The notes: a model not told the origin generated them from the sequence alone. Counted from the first letter of the stretch, positions 1-6,439 are shown. The stretch is 8,101 bases of DNA from Alphaproteobacteria bacterium (GCA_003250275.1 QKGW01000039.1:1-8101), one strand, 5' to 3'. Made by a program: numbers and translations.

Positions 1-124
1 CTGCCGCCTGTTCGGCACCGCCTGCACCCCCGAAACCCCGATCGGCGCGTGCATGGTCTCGTCGGAGGGCGCGTGCGCCGCCGAGTGGGCCTACGGGCGC
101 AACCGCGGGAGGGCGCGCGCATGA
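1..124 (+). CDS. hypD: HypD, Fe-S scaffold for Fe(CN)2CO assembly (C-terminal end only)
   Basis: Reading from base 2, the last 40 codons give a peptide with TACTPETPIGACMVSSEGAC, followed by AAEWAYGR and a TGA at 122-124. This matches the very conserved C-terminus of HypD, the iron-sulfur protein that works with HypC to assemble the Fe(CN)2CO unit of [NiFe] hydrogenases. The cysteines and the SSEGAC segment are typical of the family's C-terminal region. The rest of the gene lies left of the window. The stop overlaps the hypE start (ATGA at 121-124), so the two genes are translationally coupled, as in many hyp operons. Nothing looks abnormal in the part seen. Confidence 0.95.
   Translation, partial: CRLFGTACTPETPIGACMVSSEGACAAEWAYGRNRGRARA
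107..113 (+). promoter_or_regulatory. Ribosome binding site of hypE
   Basis: GGGAGGG lies inside the 3' end of hypD, 7 nt before the ATG at 121. Together with the ATGA overlap it decides the hypE start against the upstream ATG at 49. Confidence 0.7.
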
Positions 125-1167
125 ACGGTGCACGGCATCCGGGGCCGGACCTCGACTGGGAGAACGGCCGCATCGACCTCTCGCACGGCAGCGGCGGGCG
201 CACGATGGCGCGGCTGATCGACAGCCTGTTCGTCGCCGCCTTCGACAACGACTACCTGCGCCAGGGCAACGATCAGGCGGAATTCGCGGTCGAGGCCGGG
301 CGGATGGTGATGACCACCGACAGCTACGTGATCTCGCCGCTGTTCTTCCCCGGCGGCGACATCGGCTCGCTCGCGGTGCACGGGACCGTCAACGACCTCG
401 CGATGGCGGGCGCGGTGCCGATGGCGCTCTCCGCCGGGTTCATCCTCGAAGAGGGCCTGCCGCTCGCCGACCTGCGCCGTATCGTGCTTTCGATGGCGGC
501 GGCGAGCCGCGCCGCCGGGGTGCCGATCGTCACCGGCGACACCAAGGTGGTCGAGCGCGGCAAGGGCGACGGCGTGTTCATCAACACCGCCGGAATCGGC
601 CGGGTGCCGCCCGGCGTCGCGATCGGCGGCGACCGCGCGCGGCCCGGCGACGCGATCCTCGTCAACGGCACCCTCGGCGACCACGGCATCGCGGTGCTGA
701 GCCAGCGCGAAAGCCTCGGCTTCGAGACCGCGCTGGTCTCGGATTCCGCCGCACTGCACGGCCTCGTCGCGGCGATGGTCGCGGCGGTGCCGGAGATCGC
801 CTGCCTGCGCGACCCGACGCGCGGCGGCCTCGCCACCACCCTCAACGAACTCGCGGCGCAATCCGGCGTCGGGATGCGCATCGCCGAGGCCGACGTGCCG
901 CTCAAGCCGGAGGTGCGCGCCGCGTGCGAACTCCTCGGCCTCGACCCGCTCTACGCCGCCAACGAGGGCAAGCTGATCGCGATCTGCCCCGCCGAACGCG
1001 CCCACGACCTGCTCGCGGCGATGCGCGCGCACCCGCTCGGGCGCGACGCGGCGATCATCGGCGCGGTGGTCGAGGACCCGGAGCATCTGGTGGTGATGGA
1101 GACCCTGTTCGGCGGTGCGCGCGTGGTCGACTGGCTCGCCGGGGTGCAACTGCCGCGAATCTGCTAG
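121..1167 (+). CDS. hypE: HypE, carbamoyl dehydratase that makes the cyanide ligand
   Basis: This 348-residue protein of usual family length belongs to the PurM/HypE ATP-binding superfamily. HypE dehydrates, using ATP, the carbamoyl group placed on its C-terminal cysteine, giving a thiocyanate from which CN is passed to the iron held by HypC-HypD. Visible motifs in order are SHGSGG (21-26), TTDSYV (65-70), VNDLAMAGA (90-98), VTGDTKVV (137-144), DGVFINTAG (150-158), then DPTRGGLATTLNE and YAANEGKL in the second half. The chain ends in PRIC, so Cys348 is the carbamoyl and cyano acceptor. The ATG at 121 is chosen because it lies in the ATGA overlap with hypD, has GGGAGGG at 107-113, and puts SHGSGG at the usual distance from the N-terminus. 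An in-frame ATG at 49 lies inside hypD and adds an Arg-rich tail unlike HypE. Its stop is shared head-on with the opposite-strand hypF. Confidence 0.97.
   Translation: MNGARHPGPDLDWENGRIDLSHGSGGRTMARLIDSLFVAAFDNDYLRQGNDQAEFAVEAGRMVMTTDSYVISPLFFPGGDIGSLAVHGTVNDLAMAGAVPMALSAGFILEEGLPLADLRRIVLSMAAASRAAGVPIVTGDTKVVERGKGDGVFINTAGIGRVPPGVAIGGDRARPGDAILVNGTLGDHGIAVLSQRESLGFETALVSDSAALHGLVAAMVAAVPEIACLRDPTRGGLATTLNELAAQSGVGMRIAEADVPLKPEVRAACELLGLDPLYAANEGKLIAICPAERAHDLLAAMRAHPLGRDAAIIGAVVEDPEHLVVMETLFGGARVVDWLAGVQLPRIC
1164..1167. other. Shared CTAG stop of two convergent genes
   Basis: The palindrome CTAG supplies the TAG of hypE on the + strand (1165-1167) and the TAG of the short hypF on the - strand (1166-1164). 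The two transcription units therefore overlap by 4 bp with no intergenic space. No stem-loop followed by a T-run is visible on either strand here, so no intrinsic terminator can be called. Confidence 0.95.
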
Positions 1168-2234
1168 GCCGCGGCCTGCGCGGCGATCCACGCCTGACCG
1201 AAGCTGATGCACGGATCGCCGGGCGACAGCACGCGGTGGCGCAGCGGCGTCAGCCCGCGCGCGCGCAATTCCCCGGTCAGCCCCTCGGTCAGCACCTTGT
1301 TGAGGAAGCAGCCGCCGCTCAGCCCGACGGTGCGCAGCCCGGTTTCCGCCGCGCCCCACGCGGCAAGCTCGGCGAGCCCCGCGATCAACGTGCCGTGGAA
1401 CAGGTCCGCCCCCTCCGCCGCGTCCACGCGCGAGAGCGCGTCGAGCAGCGGTAGGAAATCGAGCACGCCGTCCGTGAGCGTCCAGCCGCCCGCGAGCGCG
1501 CGCGGCGCGCGCACCATCGCCTCCAGCGCCATCGGCGCTTCGCCCTCGAAGCGCGACACCGGGTGAACGCCGAGAAGCCCGCACGCCGCGTCGAACCAGC
1601 GCCCGGCGCTGCTCGTCGGCGGGCTGTTGAGGCCGCGTGCGATCACCTGCCCGAGCTGCGGTGCGAGCGGTTGCGCGGCGAAGCGTTCCGCAATCTCGCC
1701 GCCGCGCCCGAGGCGATGCAACGCCGCCGCGCCCATGCGCCAGGGCTCGCGCGCCGCCGCGTCGCCGCCCGGCTGCGCGAGTTCGGCGAGATGGCCGAGG
1801 CGGCGGTAGGCCGCGCCGTCCACCGCCAGGAGTTCGCCGCCCCAACTCGCGTTGTCCGGCCCGAGACCGAAGCCGTCGAGCGCGAGACCGATGAGCGGCG
1901 CGGCGTGACCGTTCTCCGCCGCCACCGCCGCGACGTGGGCGTGATGGTGCTGCACCGCGAGGACCGGAACCCCGAGGCCCTGCGCCAGCCGCGTCGAGGC
2001 GAAATCCGGGTGGAGGTCGTGCGCCACCAGCTTCGGCGGGCCGAAAACCGCGATCATGTCCTCCACCGCCTCGCGGTGGCCGGCGAGCGCCTGCGGCGTA
2101 CCGAGATCGCCGAACACCTCGGAGACCCGCGCCTCGCGTGCGCGCATCCCGGTCACCGTCGCCTTGAGGAACGCGCCGAGGCCGAGCACCGTCGGCACCG
2201 CGCACGGCAGGGAGATCGTTGCGTAGCCGTCCAT
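1164..2234 (-). CDS. hypF: Truncated HypF: Kae1-like carbamoyltransferase domain only
   Basis: This 356-residue protein matches only the C-terminal half of HypF, which normally has about 750 residues. That half transfers the carbamoyl group from carbamoyl-AMP to the C-terminal cysteine of HypE. Landmarks are AHDLHPDFAST (71-81), VQHHHAHVAA (94-103), LALDGFGLGPDNASWGGE (117-134), PGGDAAAREPWRM (155-167), TSSAGRWFDA (207-216), LSGGCFLNK (305-313) and SPGDPCISFGQA (337-348). The expected metal ligands are kept: His96 and His100 of the HxxxH motif, Asp120, and Asp340. No acylphosphatase, zinc-finger or YrdC domain is present; upstream DNA is another complete gene, with no remnant. The usual ELKNT motif reads FLKAT (22-26). 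The ATG at 2234 is 8 nt after the upstream stop and follows GAGG at 2241-2244. From memory, Ralstonia eutropha HypF1 is a precedent for a short HypF. The domain assignment is secure; that it works with the neighbouring NodU-like protein is inference. Confidence 0.92.
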   Translation of the reverse strand: MDGYATISLPCAVPTVLGLGAFLKATVTGMRAREARVSEVFGDLGTPQALAGHREAVEDMIAVFGPPKLVAHDLHPDFASTRLAQGLGVPVLAVQHHHAHVAAVAAENGHAAPLIGLALDGFGLGPDNASWGGELLAVDGAAYRRLGHLAELAQPGGDAAAREPWRMGAAALHRLGRGGEIAERFAAQPLAPQLGQVIARGLNSPPTSSAGRWFDAACGLLGVHPVSRFEGEAPMALEAMVRAPRALAGGWTLTDGVLDFLPLLDALSRVDAAEGADLFHGTLIAGLAELAAWGAAETGLRTVGLSGGCFLNKVLTEGLTGELRARGLTPLRHRVLSPGDPCISFGQAWIAAQAAA

Positions 2235-2242
2235 CGCCGTCC

Positions 2243-3859
2243 TCAATCCGGTTCCACCGTGTGACGATAATCCGCGGCGCGGCGGGTGTCCTGCTCCGCC
2301 TTGCGCAGGAAGCAATCGCCGATCGCGAGCGCGTCGATGCCGCTGCCCATGAAGCAGCGGAACGCCTCCTCGGGGGTGCCGACGATCGGCTCGCCGCGGA
2401 TGTTGAAGCTGGTGTTCACCAGCACCGGGCAGCCGGTCTCGCGCTTGAACGCTTCGAGCAGCGCACGGAAGCGCGGCTCGGCCTCCGCGCCGACGGTCTG
2501 CACCCGCGCGGAGCCGTCGACGTGGGTCGCGGCGGGGATGTCCGCGCGCGCGACCGGGGCGGTCAGCAGCATGTAGGGGCTTTCGCGGTCGAGGTCGAAC
2601 CACGCCGCCGCGTCCTCGCGCAGCACCGCGGGCGCGAACGGGCGGAAGGGCTCGCGGAACTTCACCGCGGCGTTGAGGGTGGCGCGCAGGGTCGCGACGC
2701 GCGGGTCGACGAGGATCGAGCGGCAGCCGAGGGCGCGCGGCCCGAACTCCGCCCGCCCCTGGAACCAACCGAGCACCTGGCCCGCCGCCAGTTCGCGCGC
2801 GCACGCTGCAAGCAGGGCGGCTTCGTCGAGCACGTCGAAGCGCGCCCCGGCGGCGCTCAGCCGCGCCACGATCTCGTCCTGCGCGAAGCCGGGGCCGAGA
2901 CGCGCGCCGCGCATCCTGTCGCCACCGCCGGCACGCGGGTGATCGCGGTGCCAGACCGCCAACGCCGCGCCGAGCGCGCCGCCCGCCGGACCCGCCGCGG
3001 GCTGAATCCAAAGATCCTCGAACCCGCCCTCGCGCAGCACCGCGCCGTTGGCGACGCAGTTGAGCGCGACCTCGCCGCCGAGGCAAAGCCGCCGCAACCC
3101 GGTTTCCCGCCGCGCCGCGCGCGCAAGGCACAGGACGACGGTCTCGGTCGCGACCTGGATCGACGCGGCGAGATCGAAATGCGCCTGGGCGAGATCGTCC
3201 TCGGGCGCGCGGCGCGGCACGCCGAAGAGATCGGCGAGACGTTCCGCAGCGCGTGCGGGGTCGGCGTCGGAGAACACCGTGCGGTCGAGGCGGAAGCGCC
3301 CCTCCGCGTCCACCGCGGCGAGGCGGTCGAGGATCGTCCTGGCGTGGCGCGGTTCGCCGTAGGGCGCGAGGCCCATCACCTTGTATTCGCCCGAACGCGG
3401 ACGGAACCCGAGATACGCGGTGAACGCGGAATAGAGCAGGCCGAGCGAGTCCGGACCGGCGGCTTCCCATACCGGCGCGAGCGCGCCCGCGCCGCCGCGC
3501 CAGAGCGCGGTCGCCACCCGCCCATCCGCGCCGTCGAGGACCAGCACCGCCGCCGCGTCGAACGGCGCGGGGTAGAACGCGGCGGCGGCTTGGCTGAGGT
3601 GCGGCGCGACCGTCTCCGCGCGCGCGCCGAGCCCGGCCAGATCCTTCGGGAGGGTTTCGCCGCACACCGCGATGCGATCCACGCCGCCGAGACCCACACC
3701 CGCCTCGGCGAGGCAGAACGCCACCGCCTGGATCGGAAAGCCGCCCTGGTGCTTGCGGCGGGTAAAGCGCTCCTCCTCCGACGCGGCGACGATCTCGCCG
3801 TCGCGCAACACGACGGCGGCGCTGTCGCGCGGAGCGGAGGAAATGCCGAGTACGATCAT
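2243..3859 (-). CDS. NodU/CmcH/TobZ-family protein with degenerate Kae1-like half
   Basis: This 538-residue protein has the two-domain layout of O-carbamoyltransferases. The N-terminal Kae1-like half (about 1-310) shows GISSAPRDSAA, EEERFTRRKH (28-37), EYKVMGLAPYG (158-168) and ALNCVANG (265-272). The C-terminal YrdC-like half (about 345-520) shows GWFQGRAEFGPRALGCRSIL (364-383), KFREPFRPFAP (400-410), THVDGSARVQTV (445-456) and VNTSFNIRGEPIVGTPEEA (481-499). In TobZ the latter half forms carbamoyladenylate from ATP and carbamoyl phosphate, and the former transfers it. Here the YrdC-like half looks intact. In the Kae1-like half the family motif HHLxHA reads PHLSQA (86-91), GDAG reads GPAG (Pro291), AGGVALN reads GGEVALN (Glu263) and HDSAA reads RDSAA (Arg11). 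Autonomous transfer is therefore doubtful. The start follows the family's N-terminus; no good Shine-Dalgarno is at standard distance. Lying between the hydrogenase protease and short hypF, it is inferred to supply carbamoyl-AMP for hydrogenase maturation. Confidence 0.9.
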   Translation of the reverse strand: MIVLGISSAPRDSAAVVLRDGEIVAASEEERFTRRKHQGGFPIQAVAFCLAEAGVGLGGVDRIAVCGETLPKDLAGLGARAETVAPHLSQAAAAFYPAPFDAAAVLVLDGADGRVATALWRGGAGALAPVWEAAGPDSLGLLYSAFTAYLGFRPRSGEYKVMGLAPYGEPRHARTILDRLAAVDAEGRFRLDRTVFSDADPARAAERLADLFGVPRRAPEDDLAQAHFDLAASIQVATETVVLCLARAARRETGLRRLCLGGEVALNCVANGAVLREGGFEDLWIQPAAGPAGGALGAALAVWHRDHPRAGGGDRMRGARLGPGFAQDEIVARLSAAGARFDVLDEAALLAACARELAAGQVLGWFQGRAEFGPRALGCRSILVDPRVATLRATLNAAVKFREPFRPFAPAVLREDAAAWFDLDRESPYMLLTAPVARADIPAATHVDGSARVQTVGAEAEPRFRALLEAFKRETGCPVLVNTSFNIRGEPIVGTPEEAFRCFMGSGIDALAIGDCFLRKAEQDTRRAADYRHTVEPD

Positions 3860-3897
3860 GCCTCTGTTATGACCTGCCCGCGGGATTTCCTCCAGAC
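3860..3897 (-). other. 38-nt gap, the longest in the operon
   Basis: This is the only real intergenic space in the window. Read on the - strand it holds GGAGG (3889-3893), a self-complementary CCCGCGGG (3877-3884) and AGAGG ending one base before the ATG. No -35/-10 pair and no T-run terminator are visible. The GGAGG is 29 nt from the ATG and no in-frame ATG, GTG or TTG follows it at normal distance, so it does not indicate an earlier start. Confidence 0.5.
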
Positions 3898-4365
3898 CTA
3901 AGCCTGGAGTTCGGCATCGAAGGCGAGCAGGCGCGCGATCTCGGCGGCGAGCGCAGGCACCGCGGCGGCCACCGCAGCGTGCATCGTCGCTCCGGCGCGG
4001 AAGTCCACGCCCTCGACCCCGATCACCGTCAGCGACGGCGGCAGCCGCCCGAGCAGGCGCGCCAGTTCCACCGCCTCGGGCAGGCCGAACACGTGGCTGC
4101 TCTTGGGGAACCGCCCGACCGGCAGCGGCGCGGCGCAGGCGTCCCAGCGGCGCACCGCGCCCGGCTCCGTGCCCGAAACGGTAGCGTCGACCGCGACCAC
4201 CCGGTCGAAGCCGCTCCACCGCGCGATCAGATCGGCGCCCTCGCCGTGGTGGCACAGCACCGCGACGCCGGGAAGCGCGAGGTCCTCGACCGCGAGCGCG
4301 ACCATCGCCCCAACGGCGTCGTCGCCGCGCAGCGGATGACCGATCCCGACAACGAGGGCTGTCAT
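3898..4365 (-). CDS. [NiFe]-hydrogenase maturation protease (HyaD/HybD/HycI, peptidase M52 family)
   Basis: This 155-residue protein of normal length for the family cleaves the C-terminal tail of the large subunit after nickel insertion. It opens with GIGHPLRGDDAVG (7-19), followed by HHGEGADLIARW (39-50), VVAVDATVSG (56-65), SSHVFGLPEAVELARLLGRL (89-108) and VIGVEG (114-119). By alignment with HybD, whose nickel-sensing residues are Glu16, Asp62 and His93, the matching residues are Asp16, Asp60 and His91. The SSHxFGLPEAxELARxLG pattern is what proteases serving group 3 hydrogenases look like. An oddity is His10 where nearly all family members have Asn (GxGN). The ATG is 4 nt after the hydA stop, with AGGGGG at 4373-4378, so the protease is made directly after its substrate. 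Confidence 0.93.
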   Translation of the reverse strand: MTALVVGIGHPLRGDDAVGAMVALAVEDLALPGVAVLCHHGEGADLIARWSGFDRVVAVDATVSGTEPGAVRRWDACAAPLPVGRFPKSSHVFGLPEAVELARLLGRLPPSLTVIGVEGVDFRAGATMHAAVAAAVPALAAEIARLLAFDAELQA

Positions 4366-4369
4366 CGCG

Positions 4370-5665
4370 CTACCCCCTGTCGAGTTCGAGTTTGAGAAAA
4401 TGGGTGGCGCAGGAGATGCAGGGATCGTAGTTGCGGATCGCCTGCTCGGCGCGCCACTTGATCACCTCGTCGGGCTGGTCGAGGTTGGCCCGCACCACCT
4501 TGGCGAGGTCGAGTTCCATCACCTTCTGGTTCTGCGCCGTCGGCGGCACGATGCGGGCGTCGAGCACCGCGCCGTCGGCGTCGATGCGGTAGCGGTGGTA
4601 GCAGATGCCGCGCGGCGCTTCGGTGCAGCCGTGGCCCTCGCCCGCGCGGATTTCGGCGTCGACGAACGGCGGATCGGGCTCGACGTACTCGCGCACCAGC
4701 TTGAGCGCGTCGTCGCACGCCTGCACCAGTTCGACCGCGCGCACGACGATGCTCTTGAACGGGTTGCGCACCACCGGCCCGAGCCCCGCCGCCTCGGCGG
4801 CGGCGCGGGCGGGCGCGCCGAGCTTGTCGAAGTTGATCGCGTAGCGCGCGAGCGGCCCGACGTGGTGCGCGCCGCCGTCCCTCGCGACGCCGTGCAGGGC
4901 GTTGGACCACGCCACGTGTTCCTCGGAAACGTGGTCGAGGAAGGCGGAGACCGGGAACTCCACTCCCGTCGAGGTCGCGAGGCGGCCTTCGTGGATCGCG
5001 TATTCGTCGGGGTGGCGCAGCGCCATGAAGGTGTAGTCCTGCTCGACGTCGGGGAACTCGAAGCCGCCGACCAACTTCACCGTTTCGACCGAGGTTTCGA
5101 GCGCCCATTGCAGGTCCGCCTCGAGCGCGCGGATCGCGGCGCGCGGCGGCGCCTTGTAGAACCCGCCGACGCGCAGGTTGACCGGATGCACCGCGCGCCC
5201 GCCGCCGATCGCCTCCATCACGTCGTTGCCGATCTTCTTCAGCCGCAGCGCGTTCTCGACCAGCGGGCGGTTGATCGCGGCGAGCTGGAGCGCGTCGTCG
5301 AGGCCGAGGAAATCCGGCGCGTGGAGCATGTAGACGTGGAGCGCGTGGCTCTCGATCCATTCGCCGCAGTAGATCAGCCGCCGCAGATCGCGGATCGGTC
5401 GGGTGACGGTCAGCCCGAGGATGCTTTCCATCGCCTGCGACGCACCCATCAGGTAGGCGATCGGGCAGATGCCGCAGATGCGCGCGGTGATGTCGGGCAC
5501 CTCGCGGAAGTCGCGCCCCTTGAGGAACGCCTCGAAGAAGCGCGGCGGCTCGAAGATGCCGAAGTGCAGGTCGGCGATCTCGCCGTTGCGGATCTTCACC
5601 GACAGCGACCCCTCGCCCTCGACGCGGGCGATGGCGTCGACCTTGATCGTGCGCGTCTCAGCCAT
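4370..5665 (-). CDS. hydA: [NiFe]-hydrogenase large (alpha) subunit, group 3b type
   Basis: This 431-residue catalytic subunit carries the Ni-Fe(CN)2CO site. The N-terminal cysteine pair is in RICGICP (62-68; Cys64, Cys67) and the C-terminal pair in DPCISCATH (414-422; Cys416, Cys419), giving four active-site thiolates. RVEGEG at 14-19 contains the conserved Glu16, and GHGCTEAPRG lies in the second half. Length and motifs fit group 3b cytoplasmic NADP-linked enzymes. His422 is the expected protease cleavage point, leaving a nine-residue tail (FLKLELDRG) to be removed by the protease encoded next. No signal peptide is present. The start at 5665 is set by a strong AAGGAGG and the family N-terminus (TRTIKVDAIARVEGEG); the gene overlaps hydD by 8 nt. 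It is cytoplasmic and works with HydD, HydG and HydB. Group 3c or 3d is unlikely because the partner subunits differ. Confidence 0.97.
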   Translation of the reverse strand: MAETRTIKVDAIARVEGEGSLSVKIRNGEIADLHFGIFEPPRFFEAFLKGRDFREVPDITARICGICPIAYLMGASQAMESILGLTVTRPIRDLRRLIYCGEWIESHALHVYMLHAPDFLGLDDALQLAAINRPLVENALRLKKIGNDVMEAIGGGRAVHPVNLRVGGFYKAPPRAAIRALEADLQWALETSVETVKLVGGFEFPDVEQDYTFMALRHPDEYAIHEGRLATSTGVEFPVSAFLDHVSEEHVAWSNALHGVARDGGAHHVGPLARYAINFDKLGAPARAAAEAAGLGPVVRNPFKSIVVRAVELVQACDDALKLVREYVEPDPPFVDAEIRAGEGHGCTEAPRGICYHRYRIDADGAVLDARIVPPTAQNQKVMELDLAKVVRANLDQPDEVIKWRAEQAIRNYDPCISCATHFLKLELDRG

Positions 5666-6434
5666 GCCGTTCGCCCTCCTTGCGGAAGCTCTCCGAATTC
5701 GCGTTGTAGGTGCGGAACAGCCGCTGCACCTCCGCATCGGTCTTGCCGAGGCGCTTGAACTGCGCCGCGAGCGCGGCGGTGTTGGGCGTTTCCATCGGGC
5801 CGAAGCAGCCGTAGCAGCCGCGGTTGACGCCCGGGCACAGGGTGCCGCAGCCCGCCTGCGTCACCGGGCCGAGGCAGGCCTCCCCGGCGGCGACCATGCG
5901 GCAGACCACGCCCTTCGCCTTGCATTCGACGCATTCGGAATAGCGCGGAATGTTCGGGCGGCGGTGGTTGAGGGTGGCGTTCAGCACTTCGAGCAGCTGG
6001 TAGCGGTTGATCGGGCAGCCGCGCAGCTCGAAATCGACGAACACGTGGTCCGACACCGCGGTCGAGGTGGTGAGGGTGTCGATGTATTCGGGGTGGGCGT
6101 AGACCTTGCGCACGAACTCCTTGACGTTGGCGAAGTTGCGCAATGCCTGGATGCCACCCGCAGTCGCGCACGCGCCGATCGCGATCAGGGTTTTCGACAC
6201 CCGCCGCACCTCGCGGATCGCCATCACGTCGTGCGGCGTGGTGATCGAACCTTCGACGAGGCTGATGTCGTACGGCCCCTTCTCGACCTTGCGCGTCGCT
6301 TCGAGGAAGTAGCTGATCCGCACCTCGTCGGCGAGGGCGAGGAGCTCGTCCTCGCAATCGAGCAGGGAAAGCTGGCAGCCGTCGCACGACGAGAACTTGA
6401 ACACCGCGAGTTTCGGCTTTTTGCGCTCGGTCAT
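5658..6434 (-). CDS. hydD: [NiFe]-hydrogenase small (delta) subunit with three Fe-S clusters
   Basis: This 258-residue electron-transfer subunit partners HydA. The proximal [4Fe-4S] ligands are Cys17 and Cys20 (SSCDGC), Cys89 (GACA) and Cys140 (RGCP). Two more cysteine sets, Cys168/171/178/187 and Cys196/200/207/210, provide the medial and distal clusters, so all twelve expected ligands are there. Cys27 is extra. The protein begins directly at the flavodoxin-like domain with no twin-arginine signal, so the enzyme stays in the cytoplasm. The EGSIT motif (61-65) and SECVECKAKG (166-175) match group 3 small subunits. The ATG at 6434 has AGGGAGG at 6440-6446 and lies 10 nt after the hydG stop. 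Electrons pass from here to HydG and HydB. Confidence 0.96.
   Translation of the reverse strand: MTERKKPKLAVFKFSSCDGCQLSLLDCEDELLALADEVRISYFLEATRKVEKGPYDISLVEGSITTPHDVMAIREVRRVSKTLIAIGACATAGGIQALRNFANVKEFVRKVYAHPEYIDTLTTSTAVSDHVFVDFELRGCPINRYQLLEVLNATLNHRRPNIPRYSECVECKAKGVVCRMVAAGEACLGPVTQAGCGTLCPGVNRGCYGCFGPMETPNTAALAAQFKRLGKTDAEVQRLFRTYNANSESFRKEGERHG
5675..5681 (-). promoter_or_regulatory. Strong Shine-Dalgarno of hydA
   Basis: AAGGAGG on the - strand, inside the 3' end of hydD, ends 9 nt before the ATG at 5665. It is the best ribosome-binding match in the window and rejects the 24-codon longer in-frame start at 5737. Confidence 0.75.
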
Positions 6435-6439
6435 CGCCG

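Noticed and set aside
49..120. Longer hypE start at the ATG at 49
   Set aside because: Adds 24 Arg-rich residues inside hypD; the ATG at 121 has the ATGA overlap, a ribosome binding site and the family N-terminus.
1166..1177. AGGCCGCGGCCT palindrome as a terminator of the convergent genes
   Set aside because: A perfect 12-bp palindrome with no loop and no T-run; it is explained by Ala codons at the end of hypF (GCC GCG GCC) and the stop.
91..2205. 704-codon - strand open frame across hypE and hypF
   Set aside because: Low-complexity Arg/Ala/Gly translation antisense to hypE and out of frame with hypF; no recognisable domain.
2235..2245. NodU-like gene and short hypF as one fusion split by a frameshift
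   Set aside because: Each protein has a complete family terminus at this junction, and hypF has its own ATG with GAGG. No residues of either family are missing that a frameshift would restore.
1164..3665. A continuous 833-codon open frame on the - strand, as if HypF were full length
   Set aside because: Codons upstream of the ATG at 2234 give an Arg/Gly/Pro-rich translation with no acylphosphatase, zinc-finger or YrdC motif, and they overlap the well-conserved NodU-like gene in another frame. It is an out-of-frame shadow kept open by high GC.
2243..3859. Role in Nod factor or antibiotic carbamoylation
   Set aside because: No nodulation or secondary-metabolite genes are nearby, the metal site for transfer is lost, and the gene lies inside a hydrogenase operon.
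2219..3901. 560-codon + strand open frame antisense to the NodU-like gene
   Set aside because: Composition is that of a GC-rich antisense shadow (Arg, Ala, Glu, His), with no motif; the opposite strand has clear family motifs throughout.
4400..5758. 452-codon + strand open frame antisense to hydA
   Set aside because: Covers hydA exactly in the mirrored frame; Val/Asp/Arg/His-rich with no motif or ribosome binding site.
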